NCBI RefSeq assembly: GCF_046602855.1
Contig: NZ_JBKINJ010000001.1
Span: 806,001 to 870,000 of the forward strand
DNA length: 64,000 bases
Source: Gracilimonas sp046602855
GTDB lineage: Bacteria; Bacteroidota; Rhodothermia; Balneolales; Balneolaceae
Reading direction: 5' to 3'
In this document: piece by piece, positions 8,667 to 17,110 of the stretch
Layout: the number at the start of each line of letters is the position of its first letter
How positions within the stretch are numbered: position 1 is the first letter of the stretch
Notes under the pieces: model-generated
Database searches by the model: none
What the model was told of the DNA's origin: nothing
What the model saw: the letters and a program-made list of their open reading frames with translations, nothing else
Program-made: the position numbers and the translations under genes

Positions 8667-9896
8667 ATGAGATTTTTAAATAGTTTTTCCGAAGGGGCAA
8701 AGATCGCCCTCATTGCCCTGAAAACAAATAAAATACGGTCTACACTTACGGCTTTGTGTATAATCATAGGTATTACCATGGTTACAGTGGTGGACTCTGT
8801 GACTACTGGAATGGATATTACCTTTGAAAAAAGTATGTCTATGCTAGGCCAAAATGTGGTCTATGTTGAAAAATGGCCATGGGGCATGGGCGGCGAGTAT
8901 AAATGGTGGGAGTACAGAAATCGCAAAGAAATGGATTTGCAGTATGTCGACCAGATAAGTGAATACAGTGATTATGCAAAAAGTGTAGCAGCTTCAGCTA
9001 GCAGGGGTGTCAGTGTCAGGTATAAGGAAAAAAGCGCTGAATCAGTTGGCTTGGATGGAGCTACAGCAAACTATCTGGAAATTCAGGGGTTGAATATCGA
9101 TGAAGGCCGTATGTATGTGGAACAGGAGGTCAGGTCAGGATCTAATGTCGCTGTGATCGGAAAAACATTACAAGAATCACTTTTTGAATTTGAAAGACCT
9201 CTAGGTAAACAGATCAGGCTTGGTAGTAAACGGTTTACGGTGGTTGGCGTGCTCGAAAAACAGGGGAAATTTATGGGTCTGGAGGATACTGATAACCGGA
9301 TTATTATTCCTATTTCAGCTTATCAAAATATTTATGGATTAAGAAGCGGATTGCAAATCGGAGTTAAATTTGACGATCAGGAGTCTCTGGTGGAAGGTGA
9401 GTACGAGCTTGAAGGTATAATGAGAAGAATACGGCAACTTGATGCCACAGAAGACAATGACTTTTCATTGAATAAGCCTGAAGCCTTTAAGCAACAACTG
9501 GCAGGGATGAAAGCAGGCATCTATGCGGTTGGATTCATTTTAAGTGGCTTATCTCTTTTGATCGGGGGTATCGGTGTGATGAATATTATGTTTGTTTCAG
9601 TTCGCGAACGAACAAAAGAGATCGGAATAAGAAAAGCTGTAGGGGCTAAATCTTGGGAAATTCTATTACAGTTCTTATTGGAGGCCATAGCCATATGCTT
9701 ATTGGGTGGAGTGATAGGAGTGGCCTTGGCTGCCGGACTTACCATACTAATCAATCAGGCGTTTGTTGCCGTAATGAATGTGAGTGTGGTCATGCTCGGC
9801 TTTAGTATTTGTACAGCTGTTGGAGTCCTATTTGGATTCATCCCTGCTTATCGTGCTGCAAAATCAGATCCAATTGAATCCTTAAGGTTCGAATAA
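8667..9896 (+). CDS. ABC transporter permease, FtsX/MacB type (first copy)
   Basis: A 409-residue permease of the type VII (MacB-like) ABC superfamily. It has one N-terminal membrane helix (about residues 21-43, LTALCIIIGITMVTVVDSV), a periplasmic MacB core domain (about 45-270), and three C-terminal helices in an FtsX domain. The conserved coupling-helix region SVRERTKEIGIRKAVGAK is at about 311-328, and the protein ends in the common SDPIESLRFE. Such proteins use ATP hydrolysis mechanically to drive export or envelope remodelling with a TolC partner. No ATPase domain is attached. It is followed after 1 bp by a second permease, suggesting a heterodimer. The ATPase at 15146 is the likely partner. 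Substrate unknown. Confidence 0.88.
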   Translation: MRFLNSFSEGAKIALIALKTNKIRSTLTALCIIIGITMVTVVDSVTTGMDITFEKSMSMLGQNVVYVEKWPWGMGGEYKWWEYRNRKEMDLQYVDQISEYSDYAKSVAASASRGVSVRYKEKSAESVGLDGATANYLEIQGLNIDEGRMYVEQEVRSGSNVAVIGKTLQESLFEFERPLGKQIRLGSKRFTVVGVLEKQGKFMGLEDTDNRIIIPISAYQNIYGLRSGLQIGVKFDDQESLVEGEYELEGIMRRIRQLDATEDNDFSLNKPEAFKQQLAGMKAGIYAVGFILSGLSLLIGGIGVMNIMFVSVRERTKEIGIRKAVGAKSWEILLQFLLEAIAICLLGGVIGVALAAGLTILINQAFVAVMNVSVVMLGFSICTAVGVLFGFIPAYRAAKSDPIESLRFE

Positions 9897-9897
9897 C

Positions 9898-11121
9898 ATG
9901 CAGATAAAAGAAACTATACAACAAGCCTACGACTCAATAAAAGCTAATAAGCTAAGATCCGGTCTTACGTTGTTGGCTTTGGTAATAGGGGTTTTTTCAG
10001 TGATCGTATCAACAACAGCAGTGGCTGTGCTCGACAATTATTTTAAGAATACCATGAGTATCATGGGAAGTAATGTTATCGTTGTTTCAAAAACACCAGC
10101 CGTTCAGATGGGATCATTGGATGAGAGTGTAAGGAATAGAAAGGATATCACCTTTGAAACAGCAGAAAGGCTTGAGGAGCAAATGCAACTTGGTCGGGGT
10201 ATGAGTCCGGATGAATATTTTGACATCACAGATATATCATTTATGGATCAGGAAACTGAGCCAAATGTAGCGGTACGAGGGAGTAACGAGAATTATCTTG
10301 ATAACAATTCATATGAGATCGAGGATGGCAGAAACTTCAACAGTGATGATATTCAATATGGCCGAAATGTCGTGATCATTGGAAAAGATGTAGCAAACGT
10401 CTTATTCGAAACTCAATATCCTGTAGGAAAGGAGATCCGATTCAAAGGAAAGCCATTTCAGGTTATTGGTACTCTAAAAGCCAAGGGGCAAATTTTCGGA
10501 CAATCGTTCGATAATTTTGTTCTTATTCCTTATACAACGGCTATGAACATTTATGGTAAAAACCGAAGCATCTCTGTACAAGTCAAAGCACCGGAGATAG
10601 ACCTAATAGAGAGGACAGTTGATGAAATTACCGGAATATTACGTGTGATAAGAAAAGTTGGTCCGGGAGATATTAATGATTTTGAAGTTTCAACAAATGA
10701 AAGCCTGGCCGGCACCTTTGATACTTTCACCTATGCGCTTTATGTAGGAGGTTTTGCTATTGGATTTATAACTCTGTTGGGAGCCGGAATTGGCGTTATG
10801 AATATTATGCTCGTTTCTGTCTCTGAAAGAACCAGGGAGATCGGGATCCGAAAAGCTGTGGGGGCTACGCGAAGAGCGATAACCAATCAATTTTTGATGG
10901 AAGCCGTTTTTATATGTCAGCTTGGTGGAATTATTGGGATGATATTCGGGATAGGGGTAGGAAACCTGATGGCTGTTTGGATAGATACAGAAGTAGTAGT
11001 ACCTATCTGGTCGGTGGTAGGCGGTTTTGTTGGTATGCTTTTAATAGGATTGTTATTTGGCGTCTATCCGGCTTTCAAAGCAGCAAAACTGGATCCCATA
11101 GAAAGTTTAAGGTATGAATAA
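9898..11121 (+). CDS. ABC transporter permease, FtsX/MacB type (second copy)
   Basis: A 407-residue paralogue of the preceding gene with identical architecture: N-terminal helix (LRSGLTLLALVIGVFSVIV), periplasmic MacB-type domain and three C-terminal helices. The FtsX coupling segment SVSERTREIGIRKAVGATRR is present, and the end DPIESLRYE mirrors the first copy. The ATG starts one base after the upstream stop, so the two are almost certainly translated from one message. The periplasmic domains differ substantially, which fits a heterodimer with unequal outer surfaces rather than a recent duplication. No Walker motifs are present; the ATPase should be supplied in trans, most simply by 15146-15871. 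Confidence 0.88.
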   Translation: MQIKETIQQAYDSIKANKLRSGLTLLALVIGVFSVIVSTTAVAVLDNYFKNTMSIMGSNVIVVSKTPAVQMGSLDESVRNRKDITFETAERLEEQMQLGRGMSPDEYFDITDISFMDQETEPNVAVRGSNENYLDNNSYEIEDGRNFNSDDIQYGRNVVIIGKDVANVLFETQYPVGKEIRFKGKPFQVIGTLKAKGQIFGQSFDNFVLIPYTTAMNIYGKNRSISVQVKAPEIDLIERTVDEITGILRVIRKVGPGDINDFEVSTNESLAGTFDTFTYALYVGGFAIGFITLLGAGIGVMNIMLVSVSERTREIGIRKAVGATRRAITNQFLMEAVFICQLGGIIGMIFGIGVGNLMAVWIDTEVVVPIWSVVGGFVGMLLIGLLFGVYPAFKAAKLDPIESLRYE

Positions 11122-11192
11122 CTTTGAGCAAATTAATGATTTAAGCATCCGCTTCAATTTGTTATATTAAGATAAAAACATAGGGCACAGTT

Positions 11193-11405
11193 ATGAATGA
11201 AGAGATCCTGCAAAACTTAAATGAAAGGTTAGATAACGCGATAGAACGGGGACGGGTAATTCTTGAAGATGAAGAACTTCAGAGACGTCTCGAAGAGGTT
11301 AAATATAAAACGGAAGACACAATTCGGCGTAATCCTATAAAATCTGTTGCCATAGGACTTGCAGTCGGATTTGTGGTATCTAAAATTTTCACATCGGGAG
11401 ACTGA
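11193..11405 (+). CDS. Small amphipathic/membrane protein, DUF883/ElaB-like
   Basis: A 70-residue protein. The first 45 residues are a highly charged, probably helical or coiled-coil stretch (RLEEVKYKTEDTIRRNP). One hydrophobic segment with a Gly-rich face follows (SVAIGLAVGFVVSKIF), then a short tail. This layout, including RRNPIKSVAIGLAVGF, resembles the small membrane-anchored ElaB/YqjD/DUF883 proteins, some of which bind ribosomes in enterobacteria; the role here is unknown. It lies 71 bp after the permease pair and 6 bp before the holin-like gene, forming a three-gene unit of small membrane proteins. The family link is by layout only. Confidence 0.7.
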   Translation: MNEEILQNLNERLDNAIERGRVILEDEELQRRLEEVKYKTEDTIRRNPIKSVAIGLAVGFVVSKIFTSGD

Positions 11406-11411
11406 TCGGTT

Positions 11412-11831
11412 ATGGATGATCTGGGCAAACGCATCAAGCACGTAACTCACGAGCTTAAAGAATATGTAGAAAAAAGAATGGAGCTTACCATTCTTAATAT
11501 AAGCGGTGAGATCACTTACTGGGTCGGAAGATCGGTTCAGAGTTTAATTGGGTACACGATACTTGGTTTGGGACTAGTCTTTGCACTGATTGCCTTGTCG
11601 ATCTTTTTGGGTGAGCTGATTGGAAAAGAGTGGGCGGGTTTTGCCATTGTTTCAGCTCCAATTGTGGTTATCGGATTAATTCTGGTGATCACAAAGCCGA
11701 AATCTTTAGTCAAGAAAATTCAGGACCAAATGCTTAACGAACTTTTGAGCTCCCTTGAAAAAAAAGATTTGGAAGAAAAAACATTGCTTACCGAAAAAAC
11801 TTTGAATAAAGAAACTGAAGATAATGTCTGA
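11412..11831 (+). CDS. Phage-holin-family-like small membrane protein (Phage_holin_3_6 type)
   Basis: A 139-residue protein with a charged N-terminal helix (ITHELKEYVEKRMELTILN type), two adjacent membrane segments at about residues 45-68 and 75-95, and a Lys/Glu-rich cytoplasmic tail. This is the usual layout of the chromosomal Phage_holin_3_6/DUF1469 family, which despite its name is widespread outside phages. No lysis genes are near, so a true holin role is unlikely. It is 6 bp downstream of the small DUF883-like gene and overlaps the next gene by 8 bp, so translational coupling is likely. Possible roles are envelope stress or membrane organisation; none is shown by sequence. Confidence 0.72.
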   Translation: MDDLGKRIKHVTHELKEYVEKRMELTILNISGEITYWVGRSVQSLIGYTILGLGLVFALIALSIFLGELIGKEWAGFAIVSAPIVVIGLILVITKPKSLVKKIQDQMLNELLSSLEKKDLEEKTLLTEKTLNKETEDNV

Positions 11832-12207
11832 AAAAAAATTGTCTAATCTGGAAAAGAAAAAGAATGAATTGGAAAATGAATTGGCCAATATCCAATCTGA
11901 CCTGGATAAGTCAATTGACGAAGTGAGAGAAGGAGTATCATCCAACATGGATCCCAAGAATATTATCCGCAGGTATCCTCTGCCTGCATTAGGAGCCTCC
12001 TTAGTACTCGGCTTTTTCTTGGGTAAAGGCCGAAAGGAATCATCCGGACTATCATCATATACTCGTGAAGGAAGCAGTACATCTGATTCCGGAATTTCGC
12101 GTGAGATCAAAAAAGTGCTTGCCAGAAAAGGACTAAGTCTGCTATTAGACTACCTGGATGAAAAAATTGCTGAACATAAGCATAAAGACACATCTGACCG
12201 AAATTGA
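11824..12207 (+). CDS. Small membrane-anchored protein with N-terminal coiled coil
   Basis: A 127-residue protein of no recognised function. Residues 1-45 are Lys/Glu/Asn/Leu-rich and probably coiled coil (SNLEKKKNELENELANIQ). A single hydrophobic segment with Gly follows (YPLPALGASLVLGFFLGKG, about 51-69), then a Ser-rich linker, and a basic C-terminal helix (VLARKGLSLLLDYLDEKI). The middle RRYPLPALGASLVLGF echoes RRNPIKSVAIGLAVGF of the gene at 11193, so the two may be distant paralogues. It overlaps the holin-like gene by 8 bp and is the last of the trio before the tolC operon. Function unknown. Confidence 0.7.
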   Translation: MSEKKLSNLEKKKNELENELANIQSDLDKSIDEVREGVSSNMDPKNIIRRYPLPALGASLVLGFFLGKGRKESSGLSSYTREGSSTSDSGISREIKKVLARKGLSLLLDYLDEKIAEHKHKDTSDRN

Positions 12208-12253
12208 TCTGGGGTTAAAAGCTGTTCTCTCCTGTAAAAGGATTTAAATTTTG

Positions 12254-12283
12254 AAAATAGAGCAACTAAAGTGCAACTATTTT
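12254..12283. promoter_or_regulatory. Nested direct and inverted repeat upstream of tolC
   Basis: AAAATAG (12254-12260) and CTATTTT (12277-12283) are perfect inverted repeats. Between them GCAACTA occurs twice (12262-12268 and 12273-12279), spaced 11 bp, about one helical turn. The element lies 48 bp before the tolC ATG. It resembles an operator, but no adjacent regulator gene is present. Confidence 0.4.
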
Positions 12284-12330
12284 CGTCAAATATCGTGTAC
12301 CAATCTGTCAACACAAATCGAACATCAATC

Positions 12331-13710
12331 ATGAAAAGATTTATATCATCATTATTCCTAATTGCACTTCTGTTTATAACAAACAGCGGTTTTGCTCAGG
12401 AATCGCGCACTATTACTCTTCAGGAAGCCATTGAAATAGCTTTAGAAAACAATTATCAGCTGAAACAAGCCCAAAATAATCTGGATCTATCCGACTACAG
12501 GCTAAAAAGTGAATATGCTGATTTTCTTCCCTCAGTGAGCAGTAACATTAACGGTTCAAGAAGAACCGGTCAACAGTTTATTTCAGATCGATTTAGTGAA
12601 GGCCTGGATCCGTTTGTGGATATTACCTCTAAATCCATTTCCGGAAGCATGAATGCCAGCATCCCGGTTTTCAATGGATTTGAAAACATAAATTCACTTC
12701 GTGCCAGTCAACAATCCAAAATTTCAGAAGAGGAAAGTTATCAAAGAGCAAAAGAACAGGTAATCTTTAATACGGCTTCAAGCTATTTGCAAGTATTGCT
12801 TGATATGGAGTTGCTCGAGATAAGAAAAGAGAACCTTGATAATTCTCTTAAGCAATTGGAACAGGTTCAGGCACAGGTAGAAGTAGGGTCCCGACCAACA
12901 GTTGATCTTTACAATCAGGAAGCACAGGTAGCCAACGACGAATTACTGCTTACGCAACAAGATAACAGTCTTAAGTTCAGTAAGCTGCTTTTGATAAGAC
13001 AGCTGCAGATCGATCCACTAGGCAATTACGAATTTGAAGTTCCGGAAATTGAATCTGAGATCTCTTCAGCGAATATACAGACCTATTCGCTTAGCGAAAT
13101 GATAGATCAGGCATTGCTGAGCCGTTCTGACCTGAAAAGTTCTATTTCAAATATCAGAGCTTTGGAATATCAGCTGAGTATCACAAAAGGAAGCCTCTAT
13201 CCATCTGTTTCAGCCAGTTTCGGACTGTCAAGTTCTTACAGTGATCAATACTCTGTTCTTGGTGAAGATGTTGGTTTCAGTGATCAGTTTTTTGATCAAC
13301 GTATTAACCGTTCACTTGGGTTTTCAGTCAATATTCCAATTTTCCAGAACTGGAACCGCATGACTAATATTCAATCATCCAAAGTACAGCTTAAAAATGC
13401 TGAGTTGAATCTTGATAACTCTAGATTACAGGTTATTCAGGAGGTAACTCAGGCTTATAATGACTACAGTTCCTACGTACAACAGCTGTCGGCTTCTGAA
13501 AAATCATTAAAAGCAAGTGAGCGCGCTTTTGAAACACAACAAGAACGCTATAATGTCGGTTCTAGCACGTTGATCGAACTGAGTCAGGCTCAGGCAAATT
13601 ATGTTGGTGCACAATCAGATTATACTCAGGCGGTTTACAATCTCATTTTTCAAGAAAAATTACTTGATTATTACTTGGGTAAACTCAGCAGCGAGAACGT
13701 AGAATTTTAA
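12331..13710 (+). CDS. TolC family outer membrane efflux protein
   Basis: A 459-residue outer membrane channel of the TolC family. The ATG at 12331 is chosen because it gives a clean signal peptide (MKRFISSLFLIALLFITNSG, cut near FAQ). The frame is open 60 bp further up but that adds only non-family residues. Two homologous OEP halves are visible. Each carries long alpha-helical stretches with heptad-like Gln/Ala/Leu patterns, for example LQEAIEIALENNYQLKQAQN near the start and VGSSTLIELSQAQANYVGAQ near the end, the latter the typical TolC repeat. It should form the outer conduit for the HlyD adaptor (36 bp downstream) and the MacB-type ABC exporter. Substrate unknown. Confidence 0.92.
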   Translation: MKRFISSLFLIALLFITNSGFAQESRTITLQEAIEIALENNYQLKQAQNNLDLSDYRLKSEYADFLPSVSSNINGSRRTGQQFISDRFSEGLDPFVDITSKSISGSMNASIPVFNGFENINSLRASQQSKISEEESYQRAKEQVIFNTASSYLQVLLDMELLEIRKENLDNSLKQLEQVQAQVEVGSRPTVDLYNQEAQVANDELLLTQQDNSLKFSKLLLIRQLQIDPLGNYEFEVPEIESEISSANIQTYSLSEMIDQALLSRSDLKSSISNIRALEYQLSITKGSLYPSVSASFGLSSSYSDQYSVLGEDVGFSDQFFDQRINRSLGFSVNIPIFQNWNRMTNIQSSKVQLKNAELNLDNSRLQVIQEVTQAYNDYSSYVQQLSASEKSLKASERAFETQQERYNVGSSTLIELSQAQANYVGAQSDYTQAVYNLIFQEKLLDYYLGKLSSENVEF

Positions 13711-13746
13711 TTAATTAATTAGATTAAAACAGGTTAGGTACACAAA

Positions 13747-15132
13747 ATGGCGAATAAGAAATCATCTGCAAAAAAACCACTTTATTGGATACTCGGTGTT
13801 TTAGGTATCGTAATTGTGACTGGTTTAACTCTTCGATTCACAGGTGTGATAGGAAACGCCAATGAAGGCAAAGAGGTAGAAACGTCTACTGCAAAACTTA
13901 AAACCATTACGCAGTTGGTTTCCGCTTCCGGTAAGGTTCAGCCGGAAATTGAGGTTATTATTCGCCCGGATGTTTCAGGTGAGATCATTGAGCTAGCCGT
14001 TAAAGAAGGTGATTTTGTTCGTCAGGATGATCTATTGGTTAGGATTAAGCCCGATATATATCAGGCACAGATCGATAACCTGAATGCAGCTTTGTTGACT
14101 CAACAAGCAAGACTTGAACAAACCCGTGCCTCATTGATACGAGCTAAAGCGGCATTTGAAAGAGATAAACAACTGTTTGAAAAAGATCTGATCTCCGAAA
14201 TGGAGTATATTCAAACCAAATCAGAATATGATTCCCAGCAGGCAAGTCTTAAAGCTGCAGAATATCAGATACAAAGTGCTGAAGCTCAACTAAGGCAGGC
14301 TCGCGAAGAACTCGAGCAAACGGTGATCAGAGCGCCACAGAACGGTACCATAACCGGACTGGGCGTGGAAGAGGGCGAACGTGTTTTAGGTAACGCTCAA
14401 ATGGCAGGAACCGAGATGATGCGTGTTTCTTTACTGGATCGTATGGAAGTTCTGGTGGAAGTCAATGAAAACGATATCGTCAATGTAGATTATGCTGATA
14501 CTGCTCGAATCGAAGTAGATGCATACCCAGAACGTATGTTCAAAGGTGTAGTTACAGAGATCGCTAACTCTGCAAGAATAACGGGTAGTGGAACCAATGA
14601 ACAGGTAACAAATTACTCCGTCAAAGTTCGCATTACCACACCACACAACCTTGACAGCAGCCCTCAAAAGATGGTACGCAATGAAGTCTCGGAAGATCCT
14701 GAAGAGATGTTTGTTCCTAATTTCCGTCCCGGCATGTCTGCAACTGTTGATATTGAGACACAAACCGCTATGAATGTGGTTTCCGTTCCTATTCAATCTG
14801 TTACCGTTCGTGATTTTGCAATGGATGATGCTGCTGAATCCGATTCAACAGAAAGTTCTGATGATGAAGCAGAAATGATCATGGCTTCTGATCGTGACAA
14901 TGAATTGGTTATCGAGCAAGAAGATATACGAAAGGTTGTGTTTGTGATTGAAGATGGCAAAGCTGTGCGTAAAGAGGTTGAGACAGGTATCAGTGATAAT
15001 ACTCACATTCAAGTTCTGGCAGGCATTGAAGCAGGGGAAGAGATCGTGACAGGAAGTTATCGCATGCTTTCTAATCAATTAAAAAATGGTGACAAAATCT
15101 CAGTAAATAATTCTAAAACGGTAAATAACTAA
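13747..15132 (+). CDS. HlyD/MacA-type periplasmic adaptor subunit
   Basis: A 461-residue efflux adaptor (membrane fusion protein). A single N-terminal membrane anchor lies at about residues 13-34. A biotinyl-lipoyl-like half follows (VSGEIIELAVKEGDFVRQDD), then a long alpha-hairpin rich in Gln/Ala/Glu (about 100-190), the second lipoyl half (VIRAPQNGTITGLGVEEGER) and beta-barrel domains. An unusual acidic Ser/Asp/Glu/Met-rich insertion sits at about 359-385 between the barrel and the membrane-proximal domain. The adaptor bridges the inner-membrane ABC exporter to TolC. It is located between tolC and the ATPase, 13 bp before the latter. Homology is clear; the cargo is not. Confidence 0.92.
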   Translation: MANKKSSAKKPLYWILGVLGIVIVTGLTLRFTGVIGNANEGKEVETSTAKLKTITQLVSASGKVQPEIEVIIRPDVSGEIIELAVKEGDFVRQDDLLVRIKPDIYQAQIDNLNAALLTQQARLEQTRASLIRAKAAFERDKQLFEKDLISEMEYIQTKSEYDSQQASLKAAEYQIQSAEAQLRQAREELEQTVIRAPQNGTITGLGVEEGERVLGNAQMAGTEMMRVSLLDRMEVLVEVNENDIVNVDYADTARIEVDAYPERMFKGVVTEIANSARITGSGTNEQVTNYSVKVRITTPHNLDSSPQKMVRNEVSEDPEEMFVPNFRPGMSATVDIETQTAMNVVSVPIQSVTVRDFAMDDAAESDSTESSDDEAEMIMASDRDNELVIEQEDIRKVVFVIEDGKAVRKEVETGISDNTHIQVLAGIEAGEEIVTGSYRMLSNQLKNGDKISVNNSKTVNN

Positions 15133-15145
15133 TCAGGGAAACATT

Positions 15146-15871
15146 ATGTCCAAAAAGGCTGTCATTCAAATATCTGATCTTACTAAAGTTTACCAAATGG
15201 GGCAGACCGAAGTCCATGCATTGGCCGGGGTAACCTTTGATATACTTGAAAACGAATACATTGCTATTATGGGTCCATCCGGATCCGGCAAGTCAACATT
15301 GATGAATATGATCGGGTGCCTTGATACACCCACTTCCGGTGATTACATATTAAATGGAAATAATGTAAGTAATATGGACGATGCGGAACTGGCTGAAATC
15401 AGGAACCGCGAGATCGGATTTGTATTTCAAACCTTTAACTTATTACCCAGGACCTCTTGTCTTGCCAATGCTGAATTACCCTTGATCTATTCAGGAATGA
15501 AATCAGCTGACCGTAAAGTAAGGGCTAAAGATGTGTTGAATAAAGTCGGACTGGGAGATCGTATCGATCATAAACCCAATGAGCTTTCCGGTGGTCAGCG
15601 ACAGCGGGTAGCGATTGCCAGAGCATTAGTTAATAATCCTTCTATCATCCTCGCGGATGAGCCTACAGGAAACCTTGATACTAAAACAGGTGAGGAGATC
15701 ATGATGCTCTTTGAGGAATTATACAGGCAAGGGAATACAATTATCGTAGTAACTCACGAGCAGGAGATAGCAGATCATGCTCGCCGTGTGATTCGCCTGC
15801 GTGATGGAATAATAGAATCAGATACCAAAATTGAAAATCCGGTTCTTGAAAATTTAGAAATAGCAGTTTAA
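15146..15871 (+). CDS. ABC transporter ATP-binding protein (MacB/LolD type)
   Basis: A 241-residue nucleotide-binding subunit of the LolD/MacB/FtsE group. Walker A GPSGSGKS is at residues 43-50, the Q-loop is in GFVFQTFNLLPR, the signature LSGGQRQRVAIARAL and Walker B IILADEPTGNLD follow, and the H-loop is VVTHE. It supplies ATP hydrolysis for FtsX-type permeases. The nearest candidates are the two permeases at 8667-11121, even though five genes lie between. Last gene of the tolC-adaptor-ATPase run; a strong terminator follows. LolD itself would partner LolC/E, so a lipoprotein-related role cannot be excluded, but the TolC and adaptor neighbours favour efflux. Confidence 0.93.
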   Translation: MSKKAVIQISDLTKVYQMGQTEVHALAGVTFDILENEYIAIMGPSGSGKSTLMNMIGCLDTPTSGDYILNGNNVSNMDDAELAEIRNREIGFVFQTFNLLPRTSCLANAELPLIYSGMKSADRKVRAKDVLNKVGLGDRIDHKPNELSGGQRQRVAIARALVNNPSIILADEPTGNLDTKTGEEIMMLFEELYRQGNTIIVVTHEQEIADHARRVIRLRDGIIESDTKIENPVLENLEIAV

Positions 15872-15897
15872 AAGTATTTATACCCAATATTAATAAA

Positions 15898-15926
15898 AAA
15901 AAAGGCGCTATTTTAGCGCCTTTTTT
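15898..15926. terminator. Bidirectional rho-independent terminator
   Basis: An A-run then GGCGCTA (15904-15910), a 3-nt loop, TAGCGCC (15914-15920) and six T residues form a perfect stem. It serves the ABC operon on the plus strand and the outer membrane protein gene ending at 15948 on the minus strand. Confidence 0.9.
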
Positions 15927-15947
15927 AATGTAATATGTTTTTGCAGA

Positions 15948-17012
15948 TCATCTGAAACTAAGACCTACACCGGCATTAGCTGTAAAATAGTTTGCGAGTG
16001 TTGCCTCTCCATAAATAGCCAGGAATCCAAGTTTGACCCTGAAACCACCAAGTAGGTGTACACTTGATTCTCCATCTAAAGAAAAACTGATAGGATCATT
16101 GACCACTTCATAACGGTTCAGAGGTAAAGATACCGGATAGTCACCATTAACGTCTAAGTCAAAGGTAGATTTCTGATAACCGGCTCCTACATATCCAGAT
16201 ATAATAGGCAATGATTTACCAACAAGGGCATTGATCACAAAGGTATTAGTGGAAGTATTTACTGCCTGATCACTGAAATCTCCAACGTTACTTGGATCAT
16301 TTGGGATAGCACCAGGATCAGGTTGTACATCTAAATTACCATCAACAGTGATCCTGTTAAATCCTGCCATTAAAGAGATATCAACAGGTAGCGCACTTCC
16401 AGCTGGTATCCATTGTGTAATATCATGTTTGATTGCACCACCTAAGACTCCAAAACTGCCAAAATCACTGATGTCAGTTTGAGGAAAGTATCGAACGGTT
16501 ACATCTGTATTCTTTATCAAGCCAATGCTAGCTTGAATTGTTGGAGCAGGAACAAATGCAAATCCAGTGCCCTCAGGCATATTAAAGCGGGTAAGCTCGT
16601 TGCCGTTGTCATCTGTTACGATCATTTCCGGCCCCGGGGAATCATTACCCGCAATTGTTGGAGTAATGGAGCTGTTTCCGGGCGCAACTTCCATATTGTT
16701 TAACCCTAGAGTGGAAATATCAAACTCCTGATCAGAAGTTGGAACCAATGCGAGAGAAGAACGTATCTGTAAACTGAATCCAAGTTCCTTTTTTGGAGCA
16801 GCTTCTTCAGTCCAACCTGCATTTAAACCCGTTCCAAATCCGGTAGGAAATGGCTTAAGATATTCTTTGGTTAATAGAGTGGCATCATCTGCACCGGCTC
16901 GAAGGAAAGCACCGATATCACCCAGCTGAGCATATGCAGATCCGGTGGCGAAAAATGCCGTAATCATTAATGTTAAACCGATTTTTAATAAACGTCTGTA
17001 ATTTTTTAACAT
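15948..17012 (-). CDS. Predicted outer membrane beta-barrel protein (DUF6588-like)
   Basis: A 354-residue exported protein. The signal peptide is residues 1-28, ending SAYAQ. After LGDIGAFLRAGADDATLLTKEYLKPFPTGFGTGLNAGW, here read as a typical DUF6588 opening, the sequence alternates polar and hydrophobic residues and ends in a short aromatic strand (GVGLSFR), as in outer membrane barrels. A C-terminal segment VHLLGGFRVKLGFLAIYGEATL is likely two strands. Start ATG 17010-17012 is preceded by an AGGTGA Shine-Dalgarno. Monocistronic, with its own terminator. The DUF6588 label is from memory of the family; function unknown. Confidence 0.75.
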   Translation of the reverse strand: MLKNYRRLLKIGLTLMITAFFATGSAYAQLGDIGAFLRAGADDATLLTKEYLKPFPTGFGTGLNAGWTEEAAPKKELGFSLQIRSSLALVPTSDQEFDISTLGLNNMEVAPGNSSITPTIAGNDSPGPEMIVTDDNGNELTRFNMPEGTGFAFVPAPTIQASIGLIKNTDVTVRYFPQTDISDFGSFGVLGGAIKHDITQWIPAGSALPVDISLMAGFNRITVDGNLDVQPDPGAIPNDPSNVGDFSDQAVNTSTNTFVINALVGKSLPIISGYVGAGYQKSTFDLDVNGDYPVSLPLNRYEVVNDPISFSLDGESSVHLLGGFRVKLGFLAIYGEATLANYFTANAGVGLSFR

Positions 17013-17081
17013 AGAATCACCTGATAATTATTATTGATTAAGTGCAATATCTGTAATAATTCATACAGACAACATTAAGAG

Positions 17082-17096
17082 TTAGAAATGTTCTAA
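17082..17096. promoter_or_regulatory. Palindromic site between rsgA and the outer membrane protein gene
   Basis: TTAGAA (17082-17087) and TTCTAA (17091-17096) are separated by ATG and make a perfect inverted repeat. A second hairpin, TCTGTA/TACAGA (17050-17069), lies closer to the outer membrane protein start. Both fall in the 98-bp gap that must hold that gene's promoter. Confidence 0.3.
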
Positions 17097-17110
17097 ACGT
17101 TACGACTTTG

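Noticed and set aside
11412..11831. Phage remnant (holin-family protein)
   Set aside because: Chromosomal members of this family are common; no integrase, lysin, structural gene or attachment site is present.
14431..14796. 121-codon minus-strand frame within the HlyD adaptor gene
   Set aside because: Antisense to a conserved lipoyl/barrel region; no independent support.
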